This document shows, piece by piece, positions 1 through 6,789 of a stretch of DNA of 40,812 nucleotides. Source of the stretch: Oribacterium sp. C9 (GTDB lineage Bacteria; Bacillota; Clostridia; Lachnospirales; Lachnospiraceae); contig NZ_MUHW01000027.1 in NCBI RefSeq assembly GCF_002007235.1, forward strand, positions 1 through 40,812, in the 5' to 3' direction. A model generated the notes under the pieces. It saw only the letters and a list, made by a program, of their open reading frames with translations. It did no database searches and was not told where the DNA came from. The position numbers were made by a program, and so were the translations under genes. How positions within the stretch are numbered: position 1 is the stretch's first letter; the number at the start of each line of letters is the position of its first letter.

Positions 1-97
1 TTCTTAGAATCTTCAGGGTCTGTGTATTAATCGATCTTTGATTTTCAAGGTTCTGAGCTGTTTCAGAGAAGCTTTTGTTCTGCTCTCTTGCGACAGC
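1..97 (-). other. Probable 5' leader of an rRNA operon (runs out of window)
   Basis: Read on the minus strand, this is the transcribed stretch downstream of the promoter at 104-132. It contains an inverted repeat (GAGCTGT near 93-99, ACAGCTC near 56-62) followed by an AACCTTGAAAA-type sequence. That resembles leaders and spacers of Firmicute rrn operons, where such stems help RNase processing. The 16S gene itself is not in the window, so the assignment is inference. A tRNA cluster or another stable RNA is the main alternative. Confidence 0.5.
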
Positions 98-103
98 TCA
101 GTT

Positions 104-132
104 AATATAACAATTCCCTTTCTGATTGTCAA
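104..132 (-). promoter_or_regulatory. Strong sigma-A promoter with UP element, facing left
   Basis: On the minus strand the -35 is TTGACA (127-132), the spacer is 17 nt and the -10 is TATATT (104-109), placing the start near 97. Immediately upstream (about 133-172) are several A/T tracts, the hallmark of an rRNA-type UP element. The end of the Cys-rich gene at 159 lies inside this AT-rich block. Confidence 0.8.
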
Positions 133-158
133 ACGTTTTTTTGAATTTTTTTATTTTT

Positions 159-533
159 TTAATCAAGAAGCGCTCTGACTGCATTTCTCACGCAGTCATC
201 ACATTCGCAAAGAACCTTTCCGGTCCCCAGTCCCTTTAAGTCCTTGCAGATGGTTGCTCCGCATGCAGCTTTGAAATCATTTAAAAGCTGTCTGGACTTC
301 GGGCCGGTAGGCGTACCCGTATTGTTCTTCATACCGAGAATCATATTGGCACCTATTAAAGCTCCGCATGTCGCTTCCATGCATCCCATGCCTGCTCCGA
401 ATCCCGACCCCAGGGTCTTTAACTGCTCAGCGCTTAACTCAAGCTCATCTTCAAAAGCCATCAAAACAGCCTGACAGCAGTTACATCCGTTATGCTTATA
501 ATCCACTGCCTTTTCAACTTTATCAATATTCAT
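159..533 (-). CDS. C_GCAxxG_C_C family redox protein
   Basis: This is a 124-aa soluble protein with ten Cys residues. C17, C19 and C20 lie in an N-terminal NGCNCC motif; C51 and C56 in the hallmark GFGAGMGCMEATCGALIG segment; C91 and C96, and the C109/C111/C114 cluster, follow. It belongs to the C_GCAxxG_C_C family, which is predicted to carry redox-active disulfides or bind a metal; the physiological partner is unknown. The ATG at 533 follows an AGGAG site by 7 nt. The full length matches the family. A promoter is visible at 568-596 and the gene appears monocistronic. Family assignment is firm; function is not. Confidence 0.85.
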   Translation of the reverse strand: MNIDKVEKAVDYKHNGCNCCQAVLMAFEDELELSAEQLKTLGSGFGAGMGCMEATCGALIGANMILGMKNNTGTPTGPKSRQLLNDFKAACGATICKDLKGLGTGKVLCECDDCVRNAVRALLD

Positions 534-567
534 TTCACTTCTCCTGCTTTAATAAAATTGCTTTGAC

Positions 568-596
568 ATTGTACACCGGTTATTTAACGATTGCAA
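568..596 (-). promoter_or_regulatory. Predicted promoter of the C_GCAxxG gene
   Basis: Minus-strand -35 TTGCAA (591-596), 17-nt spacer, -10 TACAAT (568-573). The start would be near 561, giving a leader of about 28 nt before the ATG at 533. The rest of the 534-889 gap is AT-rich with no other recognisable gene. Confidence 0.5.
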
Positions 597-790
597 AATA
601 TAATTTTGTAAAATTCCCTGTTTTTAGAATAAATACAGATTTTTATTTATATTATGCAGTCCTCCATGTATGAAACATTCTCAATTGGTGCTAAAATGTT
701 GGATTGTTATCCACGGTGATTATACAAGGCATAACGTTCTTATATTACATTAATCCATTTACCTTAACGAGCGTATCCTTAGTTTTCTTA

Positions 791-799
791 TGTTATAGT
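791..799 (+). promoter_or_regulatory. Possible extended -10 promoter of the YitT gene
   Basis: TGTTATAGT is an extended -10 motif (TG-n-TATAGT) on the plus strand, without a clear -35. The start would be near 806, leaving an 84-nt leader before the ATG at 890. Weak evidence. Confidence 0.3.
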
Positions 800-889
800 C
801 GCCCGAGGATCATCATTCCAAACACAGGCAGAGTTCTTGCTCCGCCGTTTTATCATGTATTTTATTTTGGGGTATTTTCAGGAGAAATT

Positions 890-1753
890 ATGAAATTATT
901 GTCACTCATTAAAGAACTACTTATTTTAACCATCGCCACTTTTATCATCGCGGTTGCAGTTTACTTTTTTCAGGTCCCGAACCACGTTTCTATCAGCAGT
1001 ATATCCGGTCTTTCCATAGTACTTATAAAATTCATGCCTTTTAGCATGTCTCAGATCACGATGTTTTTGAACACAGTACTTCTGATCATCGGATTTTTCA
1101 CCTGTGGAAGTGAATTCGGATATAAGACTGTATATACCTCCATACTTCTACCGATTTTCTTAGGTATATTCGAAAATGTTTTTCCAAATATATCATCACT
1201 GACCGGTGACGCATTTTTAGACGTCGTATGCTACACCTTCGTTGTAAGCATTGGCCTGGCAATTCTTTTCAACAGAAATGCTTCCTCCGGAGGTCTGGAT
1301 ATCGTTGCAAAGATCATAAACAAGTATTTCCGTATAGAGATAGGTAAGGCACTGTCGGTTGCAGGTATGTGTATCGCACTGTCATCGTTCCTCGCCTACG
1401 ACATTAAAACAGTTGTCCTCAGCGTACTCGGCACTTATCTGAATGGCATCGTCCTTGATCATTTCATATTTGACCAGAATCTGAAGCGCAGAGTATGTAT
1501 CGTTTCTCCGAAGAAAGATGAGATCAGAGATTTCATTTTAAATGAGCTTCACAGCGGAGCAACGATCTACAAGGCAATCGGCGCCTACCACCTCGAAGAA
1601 CGTGAAGAGATCATCACCATCGTCAACAAGCAGGAATTCCAGAAGCTTATGTCTTTTATCGATGTTGTAGATCCTCAGGCATTTATCACTGTCTATCAGG
1701 TAAGCAATATCCAGTACAGGCCAAAGTCACTCCCCGAAAGAAAATTCAACTGA
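890..1753 (+). CDS. YitT family membrane protein
   Basis: This is a 287-aa integral membrane protein. The N-terminal two thirds (residues about 5-185) is a run of hydrophobic helices of the YitT_membrane (DUF161) type, including the conserved NRNASSGGLDIVAKI stretch. The C-terminal 80 residues (from RRVCIVSPKK) form the cytoplasmic DUF2179 domain that ends the family. The reading frame is open back to 704, but the ATG at 890 has a GGAGA site 5 nt upstream and gives the usual family length, so it was chosen. The transport substrate of YitT proteins is not established. A strong terminator follows directly. Confidence 0.88.
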   Translation: MKLLSLIKELLILTIATFIIAVAVYFFQVPNHVSISSISGLSIVLIKFMPFSMSQITMFLNTVLLIIGFFTCGSEFGYKTVYTSILLPIFLGIFENVFPNISSLTGDAFLDVVCYTFVVSIGLAILFNRNASSGGLDIVAKIINKYFRIEIGKALSVAGMCIALSSFLAYDIKTVVLSVLGTYLNGIVLDHFIFDQNLKRRVCIVSPKKDEIRDFILNELHSGATIYKAIGAYHLEEREEIITIVNKQEFQKLMSFIDVVDPQAFITVYQVSNIQYRPKSLPERKFN

Positions 1754-1773
1754 TTTATAGATATGTATATACC

Positions 1774-1812
1774 AAAAGACCCACGTTTCATATAGCGTGG
1801 GTCTTTTACTTT
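1774..1812. terminator. Bidirectional intrinsic terminator
   Basis: A 12-bp perfect stem (AAAAGACCCACG / CGTGGGTCTTTT) with a 10-nt loop and T-rich tail. It ends the YitT transcript on the plus strand and can serve the convergent gene at 1854-2270 on the minus strand. Confidence 0.88.
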
Positions 1813-1853
1813 TCTAATGTCTATCGCGCCAAATACAGGTATCGTTATCAGCT

Positions 1854-2270
1854 TCACGACAGCCATCCTCTGTTCTTCTTTTTATAGATCTTTATGTTCA
1901 TGACATGATAGTTCCTGACCTCCAGGTCAGCGAATCTTTCGTCTTCAACCCTCAGACTGTATGTCCCGAAATCCACTCTCATATCTGCTATCCTGCCGCT
2001 TTTGAGGTGGAAATGTATGGGAATAGTGATCTCCGGTCTCTGGTTTGAATTCTTTATCATGTCCGAATATGCAAATGCTTCATCCGAAAAGAAGGAATCC
2101 TCTCTGAAGGCACATAGAGCATGAATGTACTTATTCCACCCGATGACATCCTCACCGTATATCTCCGCGACTATATGCCCACTTTCTATATCACTTTCAT
2201 CCTGAACGAAATTCACCGCCATTTCACAGGTGCGGTATTCTGTTTTACCGAATAACTGAAATATATCCAA
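1854..2270 (-). CDS. Hypothetical protein (138 aa)
   Basis: No family was recognised. The predicted soluble protein is rich in beta-prone segments, has no signal peptide or membrane helix, and carries a basic C-terminal KIYKKKNRG tail. The start is a TTG at 2270, supported by a GGGAGAA ribosome binding site about 6 nt upstream; no in-frame ATG with a comparable site exists. It shares the bidirectional terminator at 1774-1812 with the YitT gene. The consistent frame and good ribosome binding site support a real gene. Confidence 0.6.
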   Translation of the reverse strand: MDIFQLFGKTEYRTCEMAVNFVQDESDIESGHIVAEIYGEDVIGWNKYIHALCAFREDSFFSDEAFAYSDMIKNSNQRPEITIPIHFHLKSGRIADMRVDFGTYSLRVEDERFADLEVRNYHVMNIKIYKKKNRGWLS

Positions 2271-2321
2271 AGGCGTTCTCCCAGCAATAAAAAAACTTTT
2301 TTGATTTTTTCAAAATTGTTG

Positions 2322-2350
2322 TTGACAAATATCCGAATAATTTGTATATT
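2322..2350 (+). promoter_or_regulatory. Promoter of tRNA-Lys
   Basis: TTGACA (2322-2327), 17-nt spacer, TATATT (2345-2350), with AT-rich DNA upstream. A short hairpin (GTTGC / GCAAC, about 2359-2374) lies between the predicted start and the tRNA and could help 5' processing. Confidence 0.85.
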
Positions 2351-2379
2351 GTACAGGCGTTGCGAGAGAGCAACGAAAT

Positions 2380-2452
2380 GCACCTTTAGCTCAGTTGGTA
2401 GAGCAGCGGACTCTTAATCCGTTTGTCCAGGGTTCAAGTCCCTGAAGGTGCA
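2380..2452 (+). tRNA. tRNA-Lys(CTT)
   Basis: A complete cloverleaf. The acceptor stem GCACCTT pairs with AAGGTGC, with discriminator A at 2452. The D arm contains AGCTCAGTTGGTAGAGC. The anticodon stem GCGGA/TCCGT carries the loop CTCTTAA, giving anticodon CTT (codon AAG). The T arm is CAGGG-TTCAAGT-CCCTG. The 3' CCA is not encoded. It is a single-gene unit with its own promoter and terminator. Confidence 0.97.
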
Positions 2453-2466
2453 TTTTTTATTTCAAG

Positions 2467-2520
2467 GCTCAAAACCACGGTAGCCAAAAAGCTCCGTCGG
2501 TTTTGAGCTTTTTGTTTTTT
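2467..2520 (+). terminator. Terminator of tRNA-Lys
   Basis: A 10-bp perfect inverted repeat GCTCAAAACC (2467-2476) and GGTTTTGAGC (2499-2508), followed by TTTTTGTTTTTT. Confidence 0.88.
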
Positions 2521-3043
2521 CTCATATGTTAAACCTATCCCAAACAGTCCATTCATTTCCCAGGGAATAATTTAATGTTTGTCGCAGGTCATACAGACAT
2601 ACATTTATATTACCACCAAACTCCGGGGAAACTCCCGATATCCTCACGAAATTTTTATAATTTTATATTTCGATTGTCAAAATACAATTTTTATTTTATC
2701 TTCAGCTTCTTTTAAGCTTCACAAGTTATTATGTGTTCGTCGAATAGAAAACACTCTATATCGACTTGAAGTTTTTTCATACTACTCCGCCGGAGGGACT
2801 CCCTAACCCTCCGGCACCCCTCATCAGCCAAGGAGTTATCCTTTATTATATACGTTCCACCGGCATGGGACCAATACAATGGACATGCAGTCAATCAACC
2901 ACCGGTCATGCAAGAGAGGCCAGTCATTCACTCGCCGGGAGGCAGCATCGCAAATAGGTGCAGAAGCACTATAGCGGATCCCTACTCGTCCGTGAAAAGC
3001 CGAAAATGCGTCTGGCATCTCACGCTGACAATCTGACGCAAAA
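2521..3043. other. Gene-poor gap with a GC-rich structured block
   Basis: No recognised gene. The AT-rich stretch 2521-2780 gives way to a GC-richer block (about 2781-3040) containing a strong 8-bp hairpin CCGGAGGG/CCCTCCGG (2790-2814) and a GCGTC/GACGC hairpin (about 3009-3040). On the minus strand a 22-codon ORF (2712-2780) starts 4 nt after a GGAG that directly follows the first hairpin. No membership of a known RNA or mobile-element family could be established. Confidence 0.4.
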
Positions 3044-3086
3044 CAAAGGGAGCTGCAACACCAGCAGGTGTACAGCTCCTTTTGCA
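3044..3086. terminator. Terminator of the lsr import operon
   Basis: Stem GGAGCTG/CAGCTCC (arms about 3051-3078) with T-rich tails on both sides. On the minus strand it is followed by CTTTGTTTT. It lies 40 nt beyond the stop codon of the last gene (3127), as expected for the end of the minus-strand lsr operon. Confidence 0.75.
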
Positions 3087-3126
3087 ACATAATTCAGTTA
3101 GAGGTTTGTAGAATGAAAAAAACAGT

Positions 3127-3555
3127 TCACACACATCCTTTTTGAAGCATGATATTGGCATACAGCGCCTTCTCAGAGGAAGCAACTATACAGTATGCTT
3201 TTCCGGCCTCTTCGATAAATTCCTTTTTCGAAATAACCGTAAGCCTATTCAGGTCTTCATACTTCCCGATGGTTTTCCTATAGTTCTCCCAGATAGGAGG
3301 TTCTTCCGCCCCTTCCTCCGGCGGCTGCATGAGAAAAGCCGCCTTCGCCACGAAAGAATCCAGAGGAAAAACAGACAGTACTGCATCAAGTATTTCATCA
3401 ACACCATGACCATCGCATCGAATCACAATAGCATTTCTCCCCACACTTTCGCAGGGAAAATTCCCGTCCGCTATAACAATGCGGTCACCATGGCCCATTT
3501 CGCACAGCACCTTCAAAAACGAAGGTGACAAAAGCGCCGGAACTCCTTTTAACAT
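3127..3555 (-). CDS. FucU/RbsD-family sugar mutarotase in the lsr operon
   Basis: This 142-aa protein is the length of FucU. It carries the family signature EMGHGDRIVIADGNFP, with His22, Asp24 and Asp30 at the positions used by RbsD/FucU mutarotases, and the conserved C-terminal YANIMLQKG segment (Tyr132, Asn134). Known members interconvert anomers or ring forms of fucose or ribose. The frame is open to 3630, but the ATG at 3555 has an AGGAGG site 6 nt upstream and matches FucU starts. It is the last gene of the lsr import operon, 10 nt after lsrF. The substrate here is therefore plausibly an AI-2 form or its phosphate; that is inference, as canonical enterobacterial lsr operons have no such gene. 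Confidence 0.88.
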   Translation of the reverse strand: MLKGVPALLSPSFLKVLCEMGHGDRIVIADGNFPCESVGRNAIVIRCDGHGVDEILDAVLSVFPLDSFVAKAAFLMQPPEEGAEEPPIWENYRKTIGKYEDLNRLTVISKKEFIEEAGKAYCIVASSEKALYANIMLQKGCV

Positions 3556-3565
3556 ACGAGCCTCC

Positions 3566-4459
3566 TTATTGTACCGGATGAATAGCATCCTCATAGAAAG
3601 CATATGCTTCTTCTGCGGTAGCTCCCTCATGAACGATCTTTCGTACTGCTGCGCTCATTTCAAACGGATGCAGAGACTGGAAAATATTGCGTCCCATGTC
3701 CACTCCGTTGGCTCCCTTCGAGATAACATCATAGGCAAGCTGCAATGCATCCCTTTCCGGAATCTTCTTTCCTCCGGCAACAACTATAGGAACCGGGCAG
3801 GCCGCTACAACTTCTTCAAAATTCTCACAGTTATAGGTCTTTACGATATTGGCACCAAGCTCCGCAAGGATCCTTGTGGCAAGCTTGAAGAACTTTGGTG
3901 TACGTTCCATCTGCTTTCCTACCGCAACAACGCCAAGAACCGGAATAGAATACTGCTGAGCCATATTAACAGCCTTCGAAAGATTCTCCAGAGACGATAA
4001 CTGTCCATCCCCACCGATAAATGTCTGGATAGCGATACAGTCCGCATTCATTTTCACTGCCTCCTGCGCATCAACGGCCAGGATCTCATGGGACAGGTCT
4101 TCATCCAGCATCGAAGAACCGGATGTTGCTCTCAGGGCAATGCCTTTGTTCCCGATCAGCGCCGGATCTATACAGTCTCTGAGCCCGCCACGTGTCGCCA
4201 TGAGTACATCTACATTCGGAATCAGTTTCGGAATCTCGATGTCGAGTCGCTCAAGACCGGACGTTGACCCCATAAAATATCCGTGGTCAAATGCAAGCAT
4301 CACAGTATTTCCGCTTTTCGCATCGAAAATCCGGGATAGATGCTTCTTCATTCCCCAATCAAGGGCATTGGCGCCCTTTACATAGAACCCGTTGCTATTC
4401 TGAAACGGGGTATCCAGATAATAGTTTTTTGCAACCTTCAAACCTTCGAGATCAGCCAT
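3566..4459 (-). CDS. lsrF: LsrF-type P-AI-2 thiolase/aldolase
   Basis: This 297-aa DeoC/FbaB-type class I aldolase is very close to LsrF of enteric bacteria: shared ALDWGMKKHLSRIF, TVMLAFDHGYF, STSGLERLDI, IVKTYN, VPIVVAGGKK and GVDMGRNIFQS segments. In LsrF, a Lys in the IKTYY motif and a His in the DHGYF motif are catalytic; the counterparts here are Lys207 and His59. LsrF transfers the acetyl group of 3-hydroxy-5-phosphonooxypentane-2,4-dione to CoA, the last step of AI-2 catabolism. AGGAG lies 7 nt upstream of the ATG. It sits between lsrB and the mutarotase gene in one operon. Confidence 0.95.
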   Translation of the reverse strand: MADLEGLKVAKNYYLDTPFQNSNGFYVKGANALDWGMKKHLSRIFDAKSGNTVMLAFDHGYFMGSTSGLERLDIEIPKLIPNVDVLMATRGGLRDCIDPALIGNKGIALRATSGSSMLDEDLSHEILAVDAQEAVKMNADCIAIQTFIGGDGQLSSLENLSKAVNMAQQYSIPVLGVVAVGKQMERTPKFFKLATRILAELGANIVKTYNCENFEEVVAACPVPIVVAGGKKIPERDALQLAYDVISKGANGVDMGRNIFQSLHPFEMSAAVRKIVHEGATAEEAYAFYEDAIHPVQ

Positions 4460-4490
4460 TTTCCACTCCTTATCACCATCTAAATCGAAT

Positions 4491-5681
4491 TTAGAAATCG
4501 TAGTCGTTTACATTTTCCTTAGTGAATACAAGTCGCTCAGGAAGAAGTACAACACCGTTGTTCACATCGCCTGTTGTTGCGCCTTCTGCGATAGAATCAT
4601 TTGCAAGAAGCTCAACTTCGCCGATTTCCGGAATATTGATCTTGTCGCCTACATGAACTTCATTTCCTGCTGCAACATAAGCTGTCAGATAGCAGCCCAT
4701 TGCGCCCTGAAGTCCGCAGTCCCAGAGTCCCCACTCCTCGAGGATATCAGCCTCTGCGTACTCCTTCATTGACTGAGGAGATGCAAAACCTGTGATGGAA
4801 ACGTCATTCTTTGTAAGACCTGCATTCTGAGCAGCCTTTGCCTGTCCCGGAAGTGCAGTAGAGTCGTTGCAGATAATAAGATCAACATCTGAATGTGCCT
4901 GAAGTACAGAAGCACCGATACTTACGGCCTTTTCTGCATCCTGCTCTGAATAATAGTTATCCGGTGCAACATTCTCCCAGTTCGGATATGTTTCCTTTAT
5001 ATACTTCTCACCGGCAACCTGCCATGAGTTCTGATCTGTTACAGTTGCATTTGAATAGTGCCAGCAGTACTTGATGGCATCCTTGGAGATATCCTTGCCT
5101 CTCTTTGTAAGCTCATCAGCGCCCATATCAACCAGCATCTTGCCGAGGATCTCCGGAGTACCCTGAGATACCATGATGGTTCTCGCATCAGTAGAAACAT
5201 CAGAATCCCATGTTCCTACAGTAACACCTGCATCCATAGCGCTCTTCAGTGCATCATCGAGACCTGTTGCGTCAACCGATGAAAGACAGATTCCATCTGC
5301 ACCTGATGCTGCAGCCTGGTTTACTACCTGAACCTCATCCGCAACAGCTGCGTTTGGAGAACCTGTATAGTTTACTGTGATACCCCACTTCTTCGCATAC
5401 TCCTGAGCGCCCTTATTTGCCGACTCAAAGAATGCATTACCGGTAAGCTTAGGAACGAAAGCGATGGTAAGCCCCTCTATGGACTTTTCTCCACCCTCAG
5501 CCTGAGGAGCCGCTGCTTCTGTCGCTGCTTCTTTTTTCTCCTCAGCCTTTGCAGCAGTTGTCTCAGCCTTAGTCTCCTGTGCAGGAGCAGCTGATTCAGC
5601 ACCGCCTGAACCTGATCCGCAAGCCGCCAATGAACTTATCATAGTGACAGCCATAGCCATTGCTAAGATTCTTCTTCTCAT
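4491..5681 (-). CDS. lsrB: AI-2 binding lipoprotein LsrB
   Basis: A 396-aa periplasmic-binding-type protein made as a lipoprotein: signal peptide with lipobox LAAC (Cys21), then an Ala/Glu/Thr/Lys-rich linker to about residue 65. The body matches enteric LsrB through IAFVPKLTGNAFF, TWDSD, TVTDQNSW, ALPG, LWDCGLQG and the C-terminal LLPERLVFTKENV. Of the residues I recall as AI-2 contacts in Salmonella LsrB (K35, D116, D166, Q167, P220, A222), the first five are kept (K78, D159, D216, Q217, P278); the Ala222 position is Gln280. The start at 5681 was chosen because AAGGAGG lies 7 nt upstream; an ATG 11 codons earlier has no ribosome binding site and lies in a hairpin. Confidence 0.94.
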   Translation of the reverse strand: MRRRILAMAMAVTMISSLAACGSGSGGAESAAPAQETKAETTAAKAEEKKEAATEAAAPQAEGGEKSIEGLTIAFVPKLTGNAFFESANKGAQEYAKKWGITVNYTGSPNAAVADEVQVVNQAAASGADGICLSSVDATGLDDALKSAMDAGVTVGTWDSDVSTDARTIMVSQGTPEILGKMLVDMGADELTKRGKDISKDAIKYCWHYSNATVTDQNSWQVAGEKYIKETYPNWENVAPDNYYSEQDAEKAVSIGASVLQAHSDVDLIICNDSTALPGQAKAAQNAGLTKNDVSITGFASPQSMKEYAEADILEEWGLWDCGLQGAMGCYLTAYVAAGNEVHVGDKINIPEIGEVELLANDSIAEGATTGDVNNGVVLLPERLVFTKENVNDYDF

Positions 5682-5701
5682 AAGAAATCCTCCTTTTATG
5701 C

Positions 5702-5718
5702 TGCGATGTTTCATCGCA
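5702..5718 (-). promoter_or_regulatory. Intercistronic hairpin before lsrB
   Basis: A perfect 7-bp stem (TGCGATG / CATCGCA) with a 3-nt loop in the 48-nt gap between lsrD and lsrB, just upstream of the lsrB ribosome binding site. Such hairpins often mark RNA processing or 5'-end protection that lets a binding protein be made in excess over its permeases. No T-run follows, so it is not a terminator. Confidence 0.6.
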
Positions 5719-5729
5719 ATTTAAATTGT

Positions 5730-6788
5730 TTACAACGCCTTTAAACTTTCTTTTACACTGCCCTTCTTTATCGCCGCTTTTGGTGTTTTGTGTGTCAATG
5801 CAACCACCTTAGGATTTGTGGCCAGAGATCTGCATATGACTACAACAAGAAGGAGTGCGCCCACAGGAATATCCATATACTGCTGATTCACCCCAAAGGA
5901 TAATGGGAGTCCGAACTTCAGGACGCCGATAACTACAGCCGCAAGTCCTGTGCCTATGGCCGAACCCTTGCCTCCTGTAGAAAGTGTTCCTCCGAGAACA
6001 CAGGCAGTGATTATCTGCAGTGTAAATGTTGCACCAAGATCCGATTTCGCCGTACCGAGATAGGATGTAAGTATGATTCCGGCTATAGATGCACTGATAG
6101 CCGATAAGATATACGCTGACATCATTACAAGCTTCGAATTAATTCCCGAATACTCAGCCGCATTTTTGTTGATGCCCACAAGGAAGATCATTCTTCCGTA
6201 TTTCGTTTTCTTAAGCAGAATATGGGCTATTACCGTAAGTACCAGAAATATGACCACCTGAAGCGGAAGCACATCTCCGAAACGATACTTGGAAATGAAT
6301 TTAAAGCTGTCAGGGAACCCACTGATTCCTTTATAACTGGCCGTAGCCGAAAGATTGGAGATCAGAAGAGCTATACCCGCATAGAGGAAGCTTCCTCCGA
6401 GGGTCACCACCATGGGCTGAACATCACAATATGCAACAAAGTAGCCCGACAGAGCACCGCAGACTGCTGCGATCAGAACGCTCAGAATAACCGCAGTCCA
6501 AATATTGAATCCGAAATCCTGCCACGAAACACCTATAATGATCGAGGTCAGCCCCACTATGGAACCCGCCTGTATATCTATGCCGCCTGTGATCATGCAA
6601 AACGTCACGAACAGAGAAATGATACAGATGGAAATGATATCGTTAAGGCTCCCCAGCAGCACTGCCGGTTTCAGGAACTTGGGATTCTTTGTGGCAAATA
6701 CAACTATCTCCAGACAAAGGATAACCAGCAGTACAAATTCCCAACTCTTGAAGAATGCTTTACTTTTTTCCGCCAAGGATCTATTCAT
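5730..6788 (-). CDS. lsrD: AI-2 ABC transporter permease LsrD
   Basis: A 352-aa BPD_transp_2 family permease (RbsC/LsrCD type) with about nine to ten hydrophobic helices. It has the family motif FCMITGGIDIQAGSIVGL (near residue 65) and the conserved cytoplasmic loop ACVLGGTLSTGGKGS that meets the ATPase. It is assigned LsrD because it is the second permease, directly before lsrB as in enteric lsrACDBFG. AGGAG precedes the ATG and the previous stop codon is 1 nt away, so translation is probably coupled. The C-terminal 30 residues are a basic cytoplasmic tail. LsrC and LsrD could be swapped by name; the role is secure. Confidence 0.9.
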   Translation of the reverse strand: MNRSLAEKSKAFFKSWEFVLLVILCLEIVVFATKNPKFLKPAVLLGSLNDIISICIISLFVTFCMITGGIDIQAGSIVGLTSIIIGVSWQDFGFNIWTAVILSVLIAAVCGALSGYFVAYCDVQPMVVTLGGSFLYAGIALLISNLSATASYKGISGFPDSFKFISKYRFGDVLPLQVVIFLVLTVIAHILLKKTKYGRMIFLVGINKNAAEYSGINSKLVMMSAYILSAISASIAGIILTSYLGTAKSDLGATFTLQIITACVLGGTLSTGGKGSAIGTGLAAVVIGVLKFGLPLSFGVNQQYMDIPVGALLLVVVICRSLATNPKVVALTHKTPKAAIKKGSVKESLKAL

Positions 6789-6789
6789 G

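Noticed and set aside
704-889. In-frame extension of the YitT gene back to an earlier start
   Set aside because: The extra 62 codons cover a probable promoter, lack a ribosome binding site and exceed the family length; ATG 890 has GGAGA.
2790-2814. CCGGAGGG hairpin as an intrinsic terminator
   Set aside because: No T-run follows on either strand.
2766-2957. 63-codon plus-strand frame in the GC-rich island
   Set aside because: Pro/Thr-rich sequence arising from the hairpin repeats; no ribosome binding site.
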